This document shows, in pieces, positions 23,810-30,756 of a DNA stretch of 38,372 nt. Each line of letters begins with the position of its first letter. Position 1 is the stretch's first letter. This DNA comes from Anaerolineae bacterium (GTDB lineage: Bacteria > Chloroflexota > Anaerolineae > J102), in assembly GCA_026991225.1 (NCBI GenBank), contig JALXCB010000166.1, positions 1 to 38,372 of the forward strand, read 5' to 3'. A model generated the notes under the pieces. The model worked only from the letters and a program-made list of their open reading frames with translations. It was not told the origin of the DNA and searched no databases. The position numbers and the translations under genes are program-made.

Positions 23810-24210
23810 AAAAAACCATCGCTATTGGAGGCATTGTCGTCGGAGGCGTACTCGCCGCTGTGGTGAGCATTCGTCTCAGCACCGACGCCCTTTCCATCAT
23901 CGTGGGCGCTCTGCTGGGCATCGCCGCCATTCTGCCCACCATCATCCTGGTGGGCTACCTGCTCAAGAAGCAGCAGGACGCCATCACCGCCACCGCCCAA
24001 CCCAATCAGATGCAACCTCCCGTCGTCGTCGTCAGCGGCGGGATGCTGCCCCCACAATATCTCCAACCCCAGGCGCAAACCAATCAGCCCGCTAATCAAC
24101 CCATGCTGCCGCCGCCATCGCAATCCGCCCCGCGCAAGTTCCGACTGATGGGCTACGAGGACGTGGATCGCGTGGAACTGAGCGATGAGGAATGGGTCAT
24201 GGCGGGATGA
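23806..24210 (+). CDS. Two-TM protein with Pro/Gln-rich linker, partner of FtsK-like motor
   Basis: This 134-residue protein has two membrane helices, about 4-22 and 29-52 (IIVGALLGIAAILPTIILVGYLL), then a low-complexity linker rich in Gln, Pro and Asn (about 60-110), and a short conserved-looking C-terminal piece (KFRLMGYEDVDRVELSDEEW). The start overlaps the motor gene as ATGA, so the two are translationally coupled. Inference: it may anchor or regulate the soluble motor at the membrane, like the N-terminus and linker of FtsK. No database family is recognised. Confidence 0.7.
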   Translation: MKKTIAIGGIVVGGVLAAVVSIRLSTDALSIIVGALLGIAAILPTIILVGYLLKKQQDAITATAQPNQMQPPVVVVSGGMLPPQYLQPQAQTNQPANQPMLPPPSQSAPRKFRLMGYEDVDRVELSDEEWVMAG

Positions 24211-24388
24211 GTCCACGTTGCACAGACGGCCCGATCGGCGGCCCGCCGGGCCTCCTGGCCCCGTAGCCCGTTAAACCAGCCCGATTCGCTGACTCCCCGG
24301 TCTATTGGCCTACCGGTTTCCTGGTTTACTAATTTTTTCAAAGCAGTCGACACGAGCGATAGCTCGCCGATACGGATGAAAATGAGAA

Positions 24389-24488
24389 CGCTGATAACGC
24401 GGATGCGACGCTGATTTTCGCAGATGATTTTCACAGATTTTTTCTTTTTATCTGCGCTCATCCGTTTCAATCTGCGTCATCTGCGTTC
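24389..24488. repeat. Palindromic CGCAGAT repeat in the 24211-24516 gap
   Basis: The left half runs AACGCTGATAACGCGGATGC to TTCGCAGATGATTTTCACAG. The right half is its inverted relative (ATCTGCGCTCATCCG, then ATCTGCGTCATCTGCGTT). The preceding stretch 24265-24340 has a further inverted pair (TTAAACCAG / CTGGTTTA around CCGGTCTATTGGCCTACCGG). No gene or clear promoter is seen in this 306-bp gap. Confidence 0.7.
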
Positions 24489-24516
24489 CCTAATCCTATT
24501 TTCGGAACAGCGTCTC

Positions 24517-24804
24517 ATGAAATCATCCATGCCCGAACCCATTGTCATTCAAACCAACCGCTTCGGCGCTCCCAGCCGCTTTTTCTGGCAGGGACGCGCC
24601 TATCCCATCGAAGCCATCGACCGCATCTGGCGTCATCCGCATGGCCGCCAGCGAGGCCGTCGGCTCTACCAGGTTCGCAGCCGCGGCCGCACCTTTCTTC
24701 TTCGCTTCGACCAGCGCCTGGAACGATGGTCGCTGGTGCGAGCGCCCTGGCGCACCCGCCTGGGCATCGCCATCGAACGGCTGGCGGCGCAACTTTCCGC
24801 TTGA
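24517..24804 (+). CDS. Small DUF6504-like protein
   Basis: The protein has 95 residues. The order IVIQTNRFGAPSRFFWQGRAYPIEAIDRIWRH, then LYQVRSRGRTFLLRFDQRLERWSLVRA, resembles DUF6504, a short beta-rich domain in which a nucleic-acid-related role is suspected because some relatives lie next to dinB-type polymerase genes. No such gene is here. The protein is strongly basic (many Arg). It starts at ATG 24517 directly after a palindromic repeat; a second ATG lies at 24529. The family call is tentative. Confidence 0.55.
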   Translation: MKSSMPEPIVIQTNRFGAPSRFFWQGRAYPIEAIDRIWRHPHGRQRGRRLYQVRSRGRTFLLRFDQRLERWSLVRAPWRTRLGIAIERLAAQLSA

Positions 24805-24880
24805 GGGGGCCGGGGGCCGGGGCCGTCTTTCTGCTACTTGCTCTGGATCTGGGGTGACGGTCCCGGCCCTTTTTCTGGGT

Positions 24881-24909
24881 TTGGACGATGGCAGGCCCTC
24901 GGGTAAGAT
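24881..24909 (+). promoter_or_regulatory. Promoter placing the transcript start at the ATG (leaderless)
   Basis: TTGGAC (24881-24886), a 17-bp spacer and TAAGAT (24904-24909) are followed seven bases later by the ATG of the TPR gene at 24916, so the transcript would begin at or next to the start codon. Confidence 0.55.
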
Positions 24910-24915
24910 AGGGGT

Positions 24916-25656
24916 ATGCGTGACGCGCCGCTTGCCCGATTGAGCCAACGTCTGACCGAGCTTTTCGCTGCCGAAGAATTCGCCGCGGGGTTCGCGCTGG
25001 GGCGTCATATCCTGCGCTATTATCCCCGCTTCCTGTCGGTGTATCAGCGGATGGGACTGGCCGCGCAGTCGGTGGGGCTTTTTTCCGACAGCGTCGATCT
25101 GCTGCAACGGGCGGTAAGCGCCAATCCAGAGGATGGTCGGGCCTGGCGGGCGTTGCATCTGGCCGCGGTCAAGCTCGACATGCACCCTGATGCGGAGATC
25201 GCAGAGCAGTATGCCCTCGACCTCGATGTTGCTCATCCTGTCGATTCAGACATCGCCCGCGGCCACGCGGCAGCGGCCGACCATCACTGGCCCGACGCAT
25301 ATCGCCTTTTCCGCTCGGGCCTGGAACAGCATCCGGAACGCATGGACGCGGCTTTGGGGATGGCTCAGTCGCTTTATCACCTCGACCATTTCGACGCGGC
25401 GCAATCCATCGCCCGCTATGTGTTGCAGGAATTGCCCTACGCGCTGAAAGCGCATCTGCTCATCCTGCTCACGACTCGTCCCACGGGCCAGGATAACCCT
25501 GTCCTGCTGCGACATATCCGGGCTGTGCGCGGCCTCGACCCCCTGGGCGAACTCAGCCAGACCTGGTTCGCCGTCCTTCAACTGGATGCCATCTTCCCTG
25601 CCCGGCCCATGATACCCGCCTGGGACGAGACCGAACGCTGGGCCTACGCGCGTTGA
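24916..25656 (+). CDS. TPR-repeat protein
   Basis: This 246-residue protein is almost all helical and has tetratricopeptide-like repeats: [89 protein letters not shown] and [25 protein letters not shown]. There is no signal peptide or TM helix, so it is a cytoplasmic scaffold or adaptor. It has its own promoter and probably a leaderless mRNA. The gene before it ends about 110 bp upstream and ndk follows after 94 bp. The partner is unknown. Confidence 0.8.
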   Translation: MRDAPLARLSQRLTELFAAEEFAAGFALGRHILRYYPRFLSVYQRMGLAAQSVGLFSDSVDLLQRAVSANPEDGRAWRALHLAAVKLDMHPDAEIAEQYALDLDVAHPVDSDIARGHAAAADHHWPDAYRLFRSGLEQHPERMDAALGMAQSLYHLDHFDAAQSIARYVLQELPYALKAHLLILLTTRPTGQDNPVLLRHIRAVRGLDPLGELSQTWFAVLQLDAIFPARPMIPAWDETERWAYAR

Positions 25657-25750
25657 GGGGATGGGAACTGGGGTTTTCGGGCGGGGTTATGGCAAAATGG
25701 ATGCCCGAACTGAATCAATCTCATTTTCAACCCCAAGGAGTTTTCACCTG

Positions 25751-26197
25751 ATGGAACGTACATTTGTCATGATCAAGCCCGATGGCGTGCAGCGCGGGCT
25801 CATCGGCGATATCATCGCCCGCTTCGAGCGCCGCGGCCTCAAAATCGTCGCCATGAAATTCATGCACGTCTCCCGCGAGCTGGCGGAGAAGCACTATGCC
25901 GTGCACAAGGGCCGCCCCTTCTACGATGGCCTCATCGAGTACATCACCTCGGGCCCGGTGGTGGCTATGGTGCTGGAAGGCACGAACGCCATCAAGGTCG
26001 CTCGGGCCACCATGGGGGCGACGAACCCCGCGGAAGCTGCGCCGGGCACGATTCGGGCCGATTTCGGCATCGAGATCGGGCGCAATCTGGTGCACGGCTC
26101 GGATGGGCCCGACACCGCCGCCTTCGAGATCGGCCTGTGGTTCGGCGACGATATCCCCGGTTGGGAGCGTGATGCCGACCGCTGGATTTTCGAATAA
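25751..26197 (+). CDS. ndk: Nucleoside-diphosphate kinase
   Basis: This 148-residue protein closely follows the family: [20 protein letters not shown] at the N-terminus, the [20 protein letters not shown] block, and the active-site [16 protein letters not shown] with phosphate-accepting H115. It transfers the gamma phosphate of ATP to nucleoside diphosphates in the cytoplasm. AAGGAG lies upstream of ATG 25751, which begins exactly at the family start; the longer frame adds unrelated sequence. A terminator follows. Confidence 0.97.
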   Translation: MERTFVMIKPDGVQRGLIGDIIARFERRGLKIVAMKFMHVSRELAEKHYAVHKGRPFYDGLIEYITSGPVVAMVLEGTNAIKVARATMGATNPAEAAPGTIRADFGIEIGRNLVHGSDGPDTAAFEIGLWFGDDIPGWERDADRWIFE

Positions 26198-26221
26198 TCC
26201 CTCCTCCACAACGCTTCCATC

Positions 26222-26255
26222 AAACCCCTCCACCGCCCTGGCAAGAGGGGTTTTA
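26222..26255 (+). terminator. Intrinsic terminator after ndk
   Basis: The stem AACCCCTC / GAGGGGTT encloses CACCGCCCTGGCAA and is followed by TTATT. The A-rich left side may also help stop transcripts arriving from the minus-strand amidohydrolase gene. Confidence 0.75.
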
Positions 26256-26267
26256 TTGTGCAACCCA

Positions 26268-27614
26268 TCACGTCGGCTGCGCCCAAAACCGCTCCCACAC
26301 GCCCCGGGCGACTTCCCGGGCCTGGGCGTAGATGCGCTCCGCATCCAGGTGGGGGATGACGCCGTGGCGCATGAGGATACGTCCGCCCACGATGGTTGTA
26401 TCCACTTTGCGCCCGTCGAAGCCGAACATGATGTGCCAGGGGAAGTTCTCCACGCTCAGGGGGGTAGGCGGGTCGTAGTCCACCAGGATAACGTCCGCGG
26501 CTGCGCCCGGCTCCAGCCGCCCGAAGGTCTGGCCGAAGAATTGCTGCGCCAGGGCCGCGTTTTGGTTCATGACGATGTCCAGGAGCTGGTCCGCGGGCAG
26601 GACGCGGGGGTCGTCGCGGGCGACTTTGTGCAGCAGGTAGGCGACGCGCATCTCCTCGAACACGTCGTTGGAGAAGCCGTCGTTGCCCAGGACGACTTTC
26701 ATGTGCCCCCGCAGCAAGGCGGGGATGTCAGCCACGCCCACCGCGTTGTTCATGTTGGAGCGAGGCTGATGGCTGACCCAGGTGTCGCTTTCCCGCAGCG
26801 CGGCCATCTCCCAGGCGTCGATGTCGATGGCGTGGGCGACGATGGTGTGCGGGCCCAGGATGCCGCGGCGGGCCAGGCGTTCGATGGTGGGGATGCCGTA
26901 TGTCGCCAGGGAGTGCTCGCGGTCGGCCGGGCCTTCGGCCGCGTGGATGTGGAAGCCCTGATGGCCGATGGCCTCCGCTTCGGCCACGCAGCGGTCCAGG
27001 GTCTCGTCGCTGAGGGTGAGCGCGGCGTGGAGGCCGAAGGTGGCGGCGATGCGGGGATGCCCCATCTCCCGCGCCTTCTTGATGAACCGCACGTTCTCGC
27101 GGATGCCCGCGTCGGTGACTTCGGGCCCGTCCCGGTCGGTGACCTCATAGCAGAGGACGGCCCGCACGCCCGTCTCATCCACCACGTCCGCGATGACGTC
27201 CAACGAGCCGTCGATGAAGCGGTTGCTGGCGTGGTGGTCGATGAGGGTGGTCGTGCCGTAGCGGATCGCGTCCAGGATGGGGACCAGCGCGGAATAGCGC
27301 ACGCTTTCCTCATCCAGGCTGCGGTCCAGGGGCCACCACAGCCGCTGCAGGATCTCGGGGAAGTCCTTCATGGGCGGGCCGGGAATGTAGAGCCCGCGGG
27401 CGAAGGTTCCGTAGAAATGGGTGTGGGCCACGATCATGCCGGGCATGACCAGCATGCCTTGGGCGTCGAGGCGCTCTTCCTGCGGGTGCTGCTCTTCCAG
27501 TACGTGGCTGAAATCCACAGCGGCGATGCGGTCGTCCTGGATGAGCACGCCGCCGTTTTCGATGAGGCGAGGGGTCTCGCCGAAAGTCAATACGCGTCCG
27601 TTAGTGATGAGCAT
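26268..27614 (-). CDS. ssnA: SsnA-like amidohydrolase (TRZ/ATZ family)
   Basis: This 448-residue protein has a metal-dependent amidohydrolase barrel with flanking beta domain. Metal ligands appear as H64-T-H66 (VAHTHFYG), H222/H224 (FHIHAAEG), H261 (IVAHAID) and D312 (LGNDGFSND). It agrees with E. coli SsnA in LWWPLDRSLDEES, LIDHHAS, RSNMNNAVG, SNDVFEEMRVA and at the C-terminus IYAQARE. SsnA-like enzymes are putative aminohydrolases or deaminases linked to purine-type catabolism. The xanthine-dehydrogenase genes often found beside it are absent. It is the last gene of the large minus-strand block; the substrate is untested. Confidence 0.85.
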   Translation of the reverse strand: MLITNGRVLTFGETPRLIENGGVLIQDDRIAAVDFSHVLEEQHPQEERLDAQGMLVMPGMIVAHTHFYGTFARGLYIPGPPMKDFPEILQRLWWPLDRSLDEESVRYSALVPILDAIRYGTTTLIDHHASNRFIDGSLDVIADVVDETGVRAVLCYEVTDRDGPEVTDAGIRENVRFIKKAREMGHPRIAATFGLHAALTLSDETLDRCVAEAEAIGHQGFHIHAAEGPADREHSLATYGIPTIERLARRGILGPHTIVAHAIDIDAWEMAALRESDTWVSHQPRSNMNNAVGVADIPALLRGHMKVVLGNDGFSNDVFEEMRVAYLLHKVARDDPRVLPADQLLDIVMNQNAALAQQFFGQTFGRLEPGAAADVILVDYDPPTPLSVENFPWHIMFGFDGRKVDTTIVGGRILMRHGVIPHLDAERIYAQAREVARGVWERFWAQPT

Positions 27615-27682
27615 AGTGGGATTGGAATGAGGATTGGGGATTCGGGTTGGCGCTCCGGCTGGTCCGGGTTAGGGGAAATGCC

Positions 27683-27889
27683 TTATCGGTTATAGGATGA
27701 TTTTTCGATTTCGGCCAGGATATCTTCGATCCTTTCCTCTTTGAAAAGCTTCCGGCGTTCTTCGGTGTAATCACCATAACCTGTTGTGAATTGCTTCAGA
27801 AACCTCACAGCATCGACAACGCCAAGCTCGCGATAGAGTACGTGAATGGCTTTTTGGTTGATTTCGACAAGGGGTTTAATTTGATTCAT
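27683..27889 (-). CDS. Small unknown protein, possibly antitoxin-like
   Basis: The protein has 68 residues (MNQIKPLVEINQKAIHVLYR onward), then LGVVDAVRFLKQFTTGYGDY and a charged tail with EERRKLFKEERIEDILAEIE. The pattern of one strand, two helices and an acidic end resembles small stand-alone proteins of cyanobacteria and Chloroflexota and also looks antitoxin-like, but no toxin gene is adjacent. ATG 27889 is chosen because it starts the conserved-looking part; the frame continues to 27967. Its function is not recognised. Confidence 0.55.
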   Translation of the reverse strand: MNQIKPLVEINQKAIHVLYRELGVVDAVRFLKQFTTGYGDYTEERRKLFKEERIEDILAEIEKSSYNR

Positions 27890-27995
27890 CTCATAAGCTA
27901 TTGTAGCACAAAGGAGGCGCCCATGCTGGCTTTCAATGAGGGATGTGAGATTGCCATCGCATGACACTGACTTTCACAACCAGACCGATTTCTTG

Positions 27996-29798
27996 TCACT
28001 TGCTCCCATTGCCGCCGACCATGCCGTAGCCCAGTTGCATGACTTTGCGGATGAAGGCCCGTTCGCGGGAGCTTGGGATGAGCAGGGTGCGGTCGTCCAG
28101 CAGGCGGCAGTAGCGGCGCAGTTCGGGGTCTTCGAGGATGGCGTTGCGCACTTCGGGCCGCCGCACCTGGATGGTGATCATGGTTCGGCCCTTGCGCAGG
28201 GCCGTGCTGTCGGCCTCGGCCTGGTCCAGCCAGTCCTCCACCACGGGCGAGAGGGGCCCGTCGTGGCGGGCGAGGAGCAGCTCCTTGCGCTCTTTCAGGG
28301 TGTTGTCCAGTTGTTGGGCTTGCAGCCACAGGGTTTTGTCCAGACGGAATCGTCCATCTTCGCCCTCGACGCCCACCAGGGGGAGGATTTGATGCTGGTA
28401 GGGGAGCAGCGGGTCGCGGGTGGGCTGGAAGATGAGGTCTTCGTCGATGACGTAGAAGCGTTCGGAGATGGATTTGGGCAGGTAGTAGCGGCGGGTGTGG
28501 CCCAGCAAATACGCGCCCAGGGGATTGATGCGGAAGTAGGTGAGGCCGTCGTAGCGGGTGTAGGGGGTGATGGGCCGCTGCCAGCTTTCGGTGGGCGCTT
28601 CGAGGAAGGGCGGGGCGTGCTGTGGTTCGGTGTAGGCCAGGTCCAGCGCGCCGATGCTGCCCAATATCTCGAAGAGGATGACCAGGGTGTAAGCGCCCTG
28701 CACCGCCCGCCACGGGTCTTTCAGCTCGTCGATGCTCATCTTGCGCCCGTTCATGTCGTCGATGGCGTTCAATTCCGGGTCCACCTCGAAGTCGTGCTGC
28801 CAGAGTTTGAGTGCGGTGAAGAAGTCATCGACGCTGAGCCAGGCGTTGTGCGGGCTCCAGGACAGGGTTTCGATGATTTTGTCGCGGCGTTCGGAGGGAG
28901 GCGTGCGCTGGTCGCTTGGCTTGTTGACGTTGCGCAGGTGGTCGATGCGGTCGATTTCGTCGTAGAGCGTGTTGTTGGTCCAGGCGTCCAGGGCGTCCAC
29001 CAGCAGGTCGGAACTCGGGCGGATGAGCCATTCCCAGCCCATCGGGGTGAGGACGAGGGTCGTGTTGTAGCCCGTGCGCGGCCCCAGCTTGACCAGACCG
29101 CTGCCCAGGGCGAAGCGCACCAGCCCCACCGGTTTGATGGTGTCGTAGGGGTCTTTCACCCGCTGATAATTCAGGAAGTCCCCCGCGGCCAGGTTGTCGA
29201 GAATGAGCTGCGCGCTCTCGAAGGTGGGCAACATGCGGTCGTTGACCTGGAGTTTCTTTTGTCCGGCCAGGGCCAGGACCATGGTCAGGTCTTGCAGGCC
29301 CGCTTCGGGCCCGGGGCTGCGCTCGAAGCCGATGGATTCGTAGCGGGGCGGCGGCTCGGGGTGAACGGGCATCTCCCAGCGTTCGGGCTTGGGCGCAACC
29401 ACCCGCAGCAGGGGATAGAGTTCGGAGAGGATGCGTTTGTCCTCATCGAGGAAGAGGTCGAGCTCGGAGGGAATGTAGCCGCTCCAGTATTTTTGCGGGG
29501 GCGGGGGGGCCTGGCCGTAGCGCAGGCGCACCAGATCGGGCCGGTAAGTGCCTTCGGTGGTGTGGACGGTGAAGCTGATGGCTTTTTGGGTGATGGGGGA
29601 GAGCTTGTCCCACAGTTCTCGCAGCGCGCTTTTGCTGTGCAATTGTTGGATGAGATAGAAAATGGCTTCATCCCGGCGCACTTCGTTGGGATTGGGATGC
29701 CCCACCAGTTTGAGGAGGGCGCGCAGCGCCTTCAAATCGAAGCGGGTGAAGTGGCGGAAAAGTTCTTCCTGGATGGCTTTGATGGCGCTTTCAGTCAT
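27996..29798 (-). CDS. Large protein resembling the XPB/Ssl2 N-terminal helicase-associated domain
   Basis: This 600-residue soluble protein has no Walker motifs. The N-terminal part (about 5-75: HFTRFDLKALRALLKLVG, SALRELWDKLSPITQKAISF) and C-terminal part (about 445-595: ERFYVIDEDLIFQPTRDPLL, SPVVEDWLDQ, RPEVRNAILEDPELRRYC, LDDRTLLIPSS) have the same order of blocks as helicase-associated proteins of the XPB_N kind. Between them are winged-helix-like segments (LVLTPMGWEWLIRP, FRINPLGAYLLG). The start at 29798 overlaps the SWIM gene stop by eight bases (ATGACTGA), so it is coupled to SWIM and lies downstream of SNF2. Inference: third subunit of a DNA-acting complex. The homology call is by pattern only. 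Confidence 0.6.
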   Translation of the reverse strand: MTESAIKAIQEELFRHFTRFDLKALRALLKLVGHPNPNEVRRDEAIFYLIQQLHSKSALRELWDKLSPITQKAISFTVHTTEGTYRPDLVRLRYGQAPPPPQKYWSGYIPSELDLFLDEDKRILSELYPLLRVVAPKPERWEMPVHPEPPPRYESIGFERSPGPEAGLQDLTMVLALAGQKKLQVNDRMLPTFESAQLILDNLAAGDFLNYQRVKDPYDTIKPVGLVRFALGSGLVKLGPRTGYNTTLVLTPMGWEWLIRPSSDLLVDALDAWTNNTLYDEIDRIDHLRNVNKPSDQRTPPSERRDKIIETLSWSPHNAWLSVDDFFTALKLWQHDFEVDPELNAIDDMNGRKMSIDELKDPWRAVQGAYTLVILFEILGSIGALDLAYTEPQHAPPFLEAPTESWQRPITPYTRYDGLTYFRINPLGAYLLGHTRRYYLPKSISERFYVIDEDLIFQPTRDPLLPYQHQILPLVGVEGEDGRFRLDKTLWLQAQQLDNTLKERKELLLARHDGPLSPVVEDWLDQAEADSTALRKGRTMITIQVRRPEVRNAILEDPELRRYCRLLDDRTLLIPSSRERAFIRKVMQLGYGMVGGNGSK

Positions 29799-30564
29799 GG
29801 TTTTGTTCCGGTTGTTGATGGACCCAGGCAAGGGTTTTTTCGGTCACCGTGTCATACACAGGCCGGAGGATGTCCTCCAGATCGAGGGCGGTAAAAGAGG
29901 GGCGCCCCAGGCGTTTGAAATGCGGCATGGGGACTTCGGGTTTGGCGAGATGGAAGGAGATGTCGTTGATGGCGGGCCCGATCTCCCAAAAATGGTCCAA
30001 CATCTGCTCCAATGGCGGGTCTTCGAAGAGTAGGACGGTCTTTTCTTCCGATACGGGACGGGTGGGGGATCGATGTTCGCGCAAAGCGTCCAGCAGGTCG
30101 CCGCGGGCCCGGCCGCGGAAGTAGAAGAGCAGGAAGGGATCTTTCTCGAACTGCTCGGCCAGATAGTAGTAGACGCCCGCGATGTGTTTGCAAGGCACTT
30201 CCCAATCGGGGCAGGTGCAATGGGCTTCGAGTTTGTCGGCGTTGGCGAAGAGAGAGGCGTCGGTCTCCTGGATGACCTCGATGATCTCGGGCGGGATTTC
30301 GCCTTGCAGGAGTTTGGCGCTGAAGAGGGCCTGGCTGGCCAGCCGGTCGATGATGCGATCCCACGTGGCGTCGTCGATGGGCGGATAGTGGATGTCCACT
30401 TCGTAGGTCTTGCGGCCATCTTTGACTTTGGCCCGGATTTCGCCGGGCAGGATCTCCAGGTCTTTGATGGCTTTGTCGTTCGCGTATCGCCGCCCGCGGC
30501 GCATCCGGCCGGGGTGGGAGAAGGCCAGCAGGGATTCGAGCCAGGCGTCGGACCAGGTCGTCAT
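29791..30564 (-). CDS. SWIM zinc-finger protein
   Basis: The protein has 257 residues. The SWIM motif C-x-C-xn-C-x-H is complete: C116, C118, C125, H127 in AHCTCPDWEVPCKHIAGVYY. The N-terminal half (WLESLLAFSHPGRMRRGRRYAND) matches the typical pre-SWIM part of bacterial proteins associated with SNF2 ATPases. The SWIM fold binds zinc and is predicted to contact DNA or protein. The start at 30564 is used; the longer frame would translate the heptad repeat upstream. The C-terminal stop overlaps the following gene, and SNF2 lies about 190 bp upstream on the same strand. Confidence 0.9.
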   Translation of the reverse strand: MTTWSDAWLESLLAFSHPGRMRRGRRYANDKAIKDLEILPGEIRAKVKDGRKTYEVDIHYPPIDDATWDRIIDRLASQALFSAKLLQGEIPPEIIEVIQETDASLFANADKLEAHCTCPDWEVPCKHIAGVYYYLAEQFEKDPFLLFYFRGRARGDLLDALREHRSPTRPVSEEKTVLLFEDPPLEQMLDHFWEIGPAINDISFHLAKPEVPMPHFKRLGRPSFTALDLEDILRPVYDTVTEKTLAWVHQQPEQNHD

Positions 30565-30576
30565 GGGGGATGGAGT

Positions 30577-30693
30577 CAGTGAGCAGTGAGCAGTGAGCAG
30601 TGAGCAGTAATCGGTGGTGCGGGGAGCCAATGCCGTAATGCGTAATACGTGATGCGTAACGATCTCACGTATCACGTTTCACGCATCACGTTC
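30577..30693. repeat. Two-part heptad repeat between SNF2 and SWIM genes
   Basis: Part one (30577-30611) has four CAGTGAG units and CAGTAAT. Part two has a left arm CGTAATG, CGTAATA, CGTGATG, CGTAACG (30634-30661) and a right arm CACGTAT, CACGTTT, CACGCAT, CACGTTC (30666-30693). The order of parts is the same as at 9472-9598. It would form a hairpin in the leader of the SWIM message. Confidence 0.85.
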
Positions 30694-30756
30694 GTTGTCG
30701 CCTCGGCCAACTTGGGATTCGCGAATCCTTTCATCGCCGAGAGCAACACGCTATGT

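Noticed and set aside
25896-27695. Plus-strand open frame of 599 codons opposite ndk and the amidohydrolase
   Set aside because: It overlaps two clearly identified genes and has no domain of its own; high GC makes long antisense frames common.
30565-30675. Longer start for the SWIM protein at 30675
   Set aside because: The added residues are translation of the heptad repeat; the SWIM family start corresponds to MTTWSDAW at 30564.
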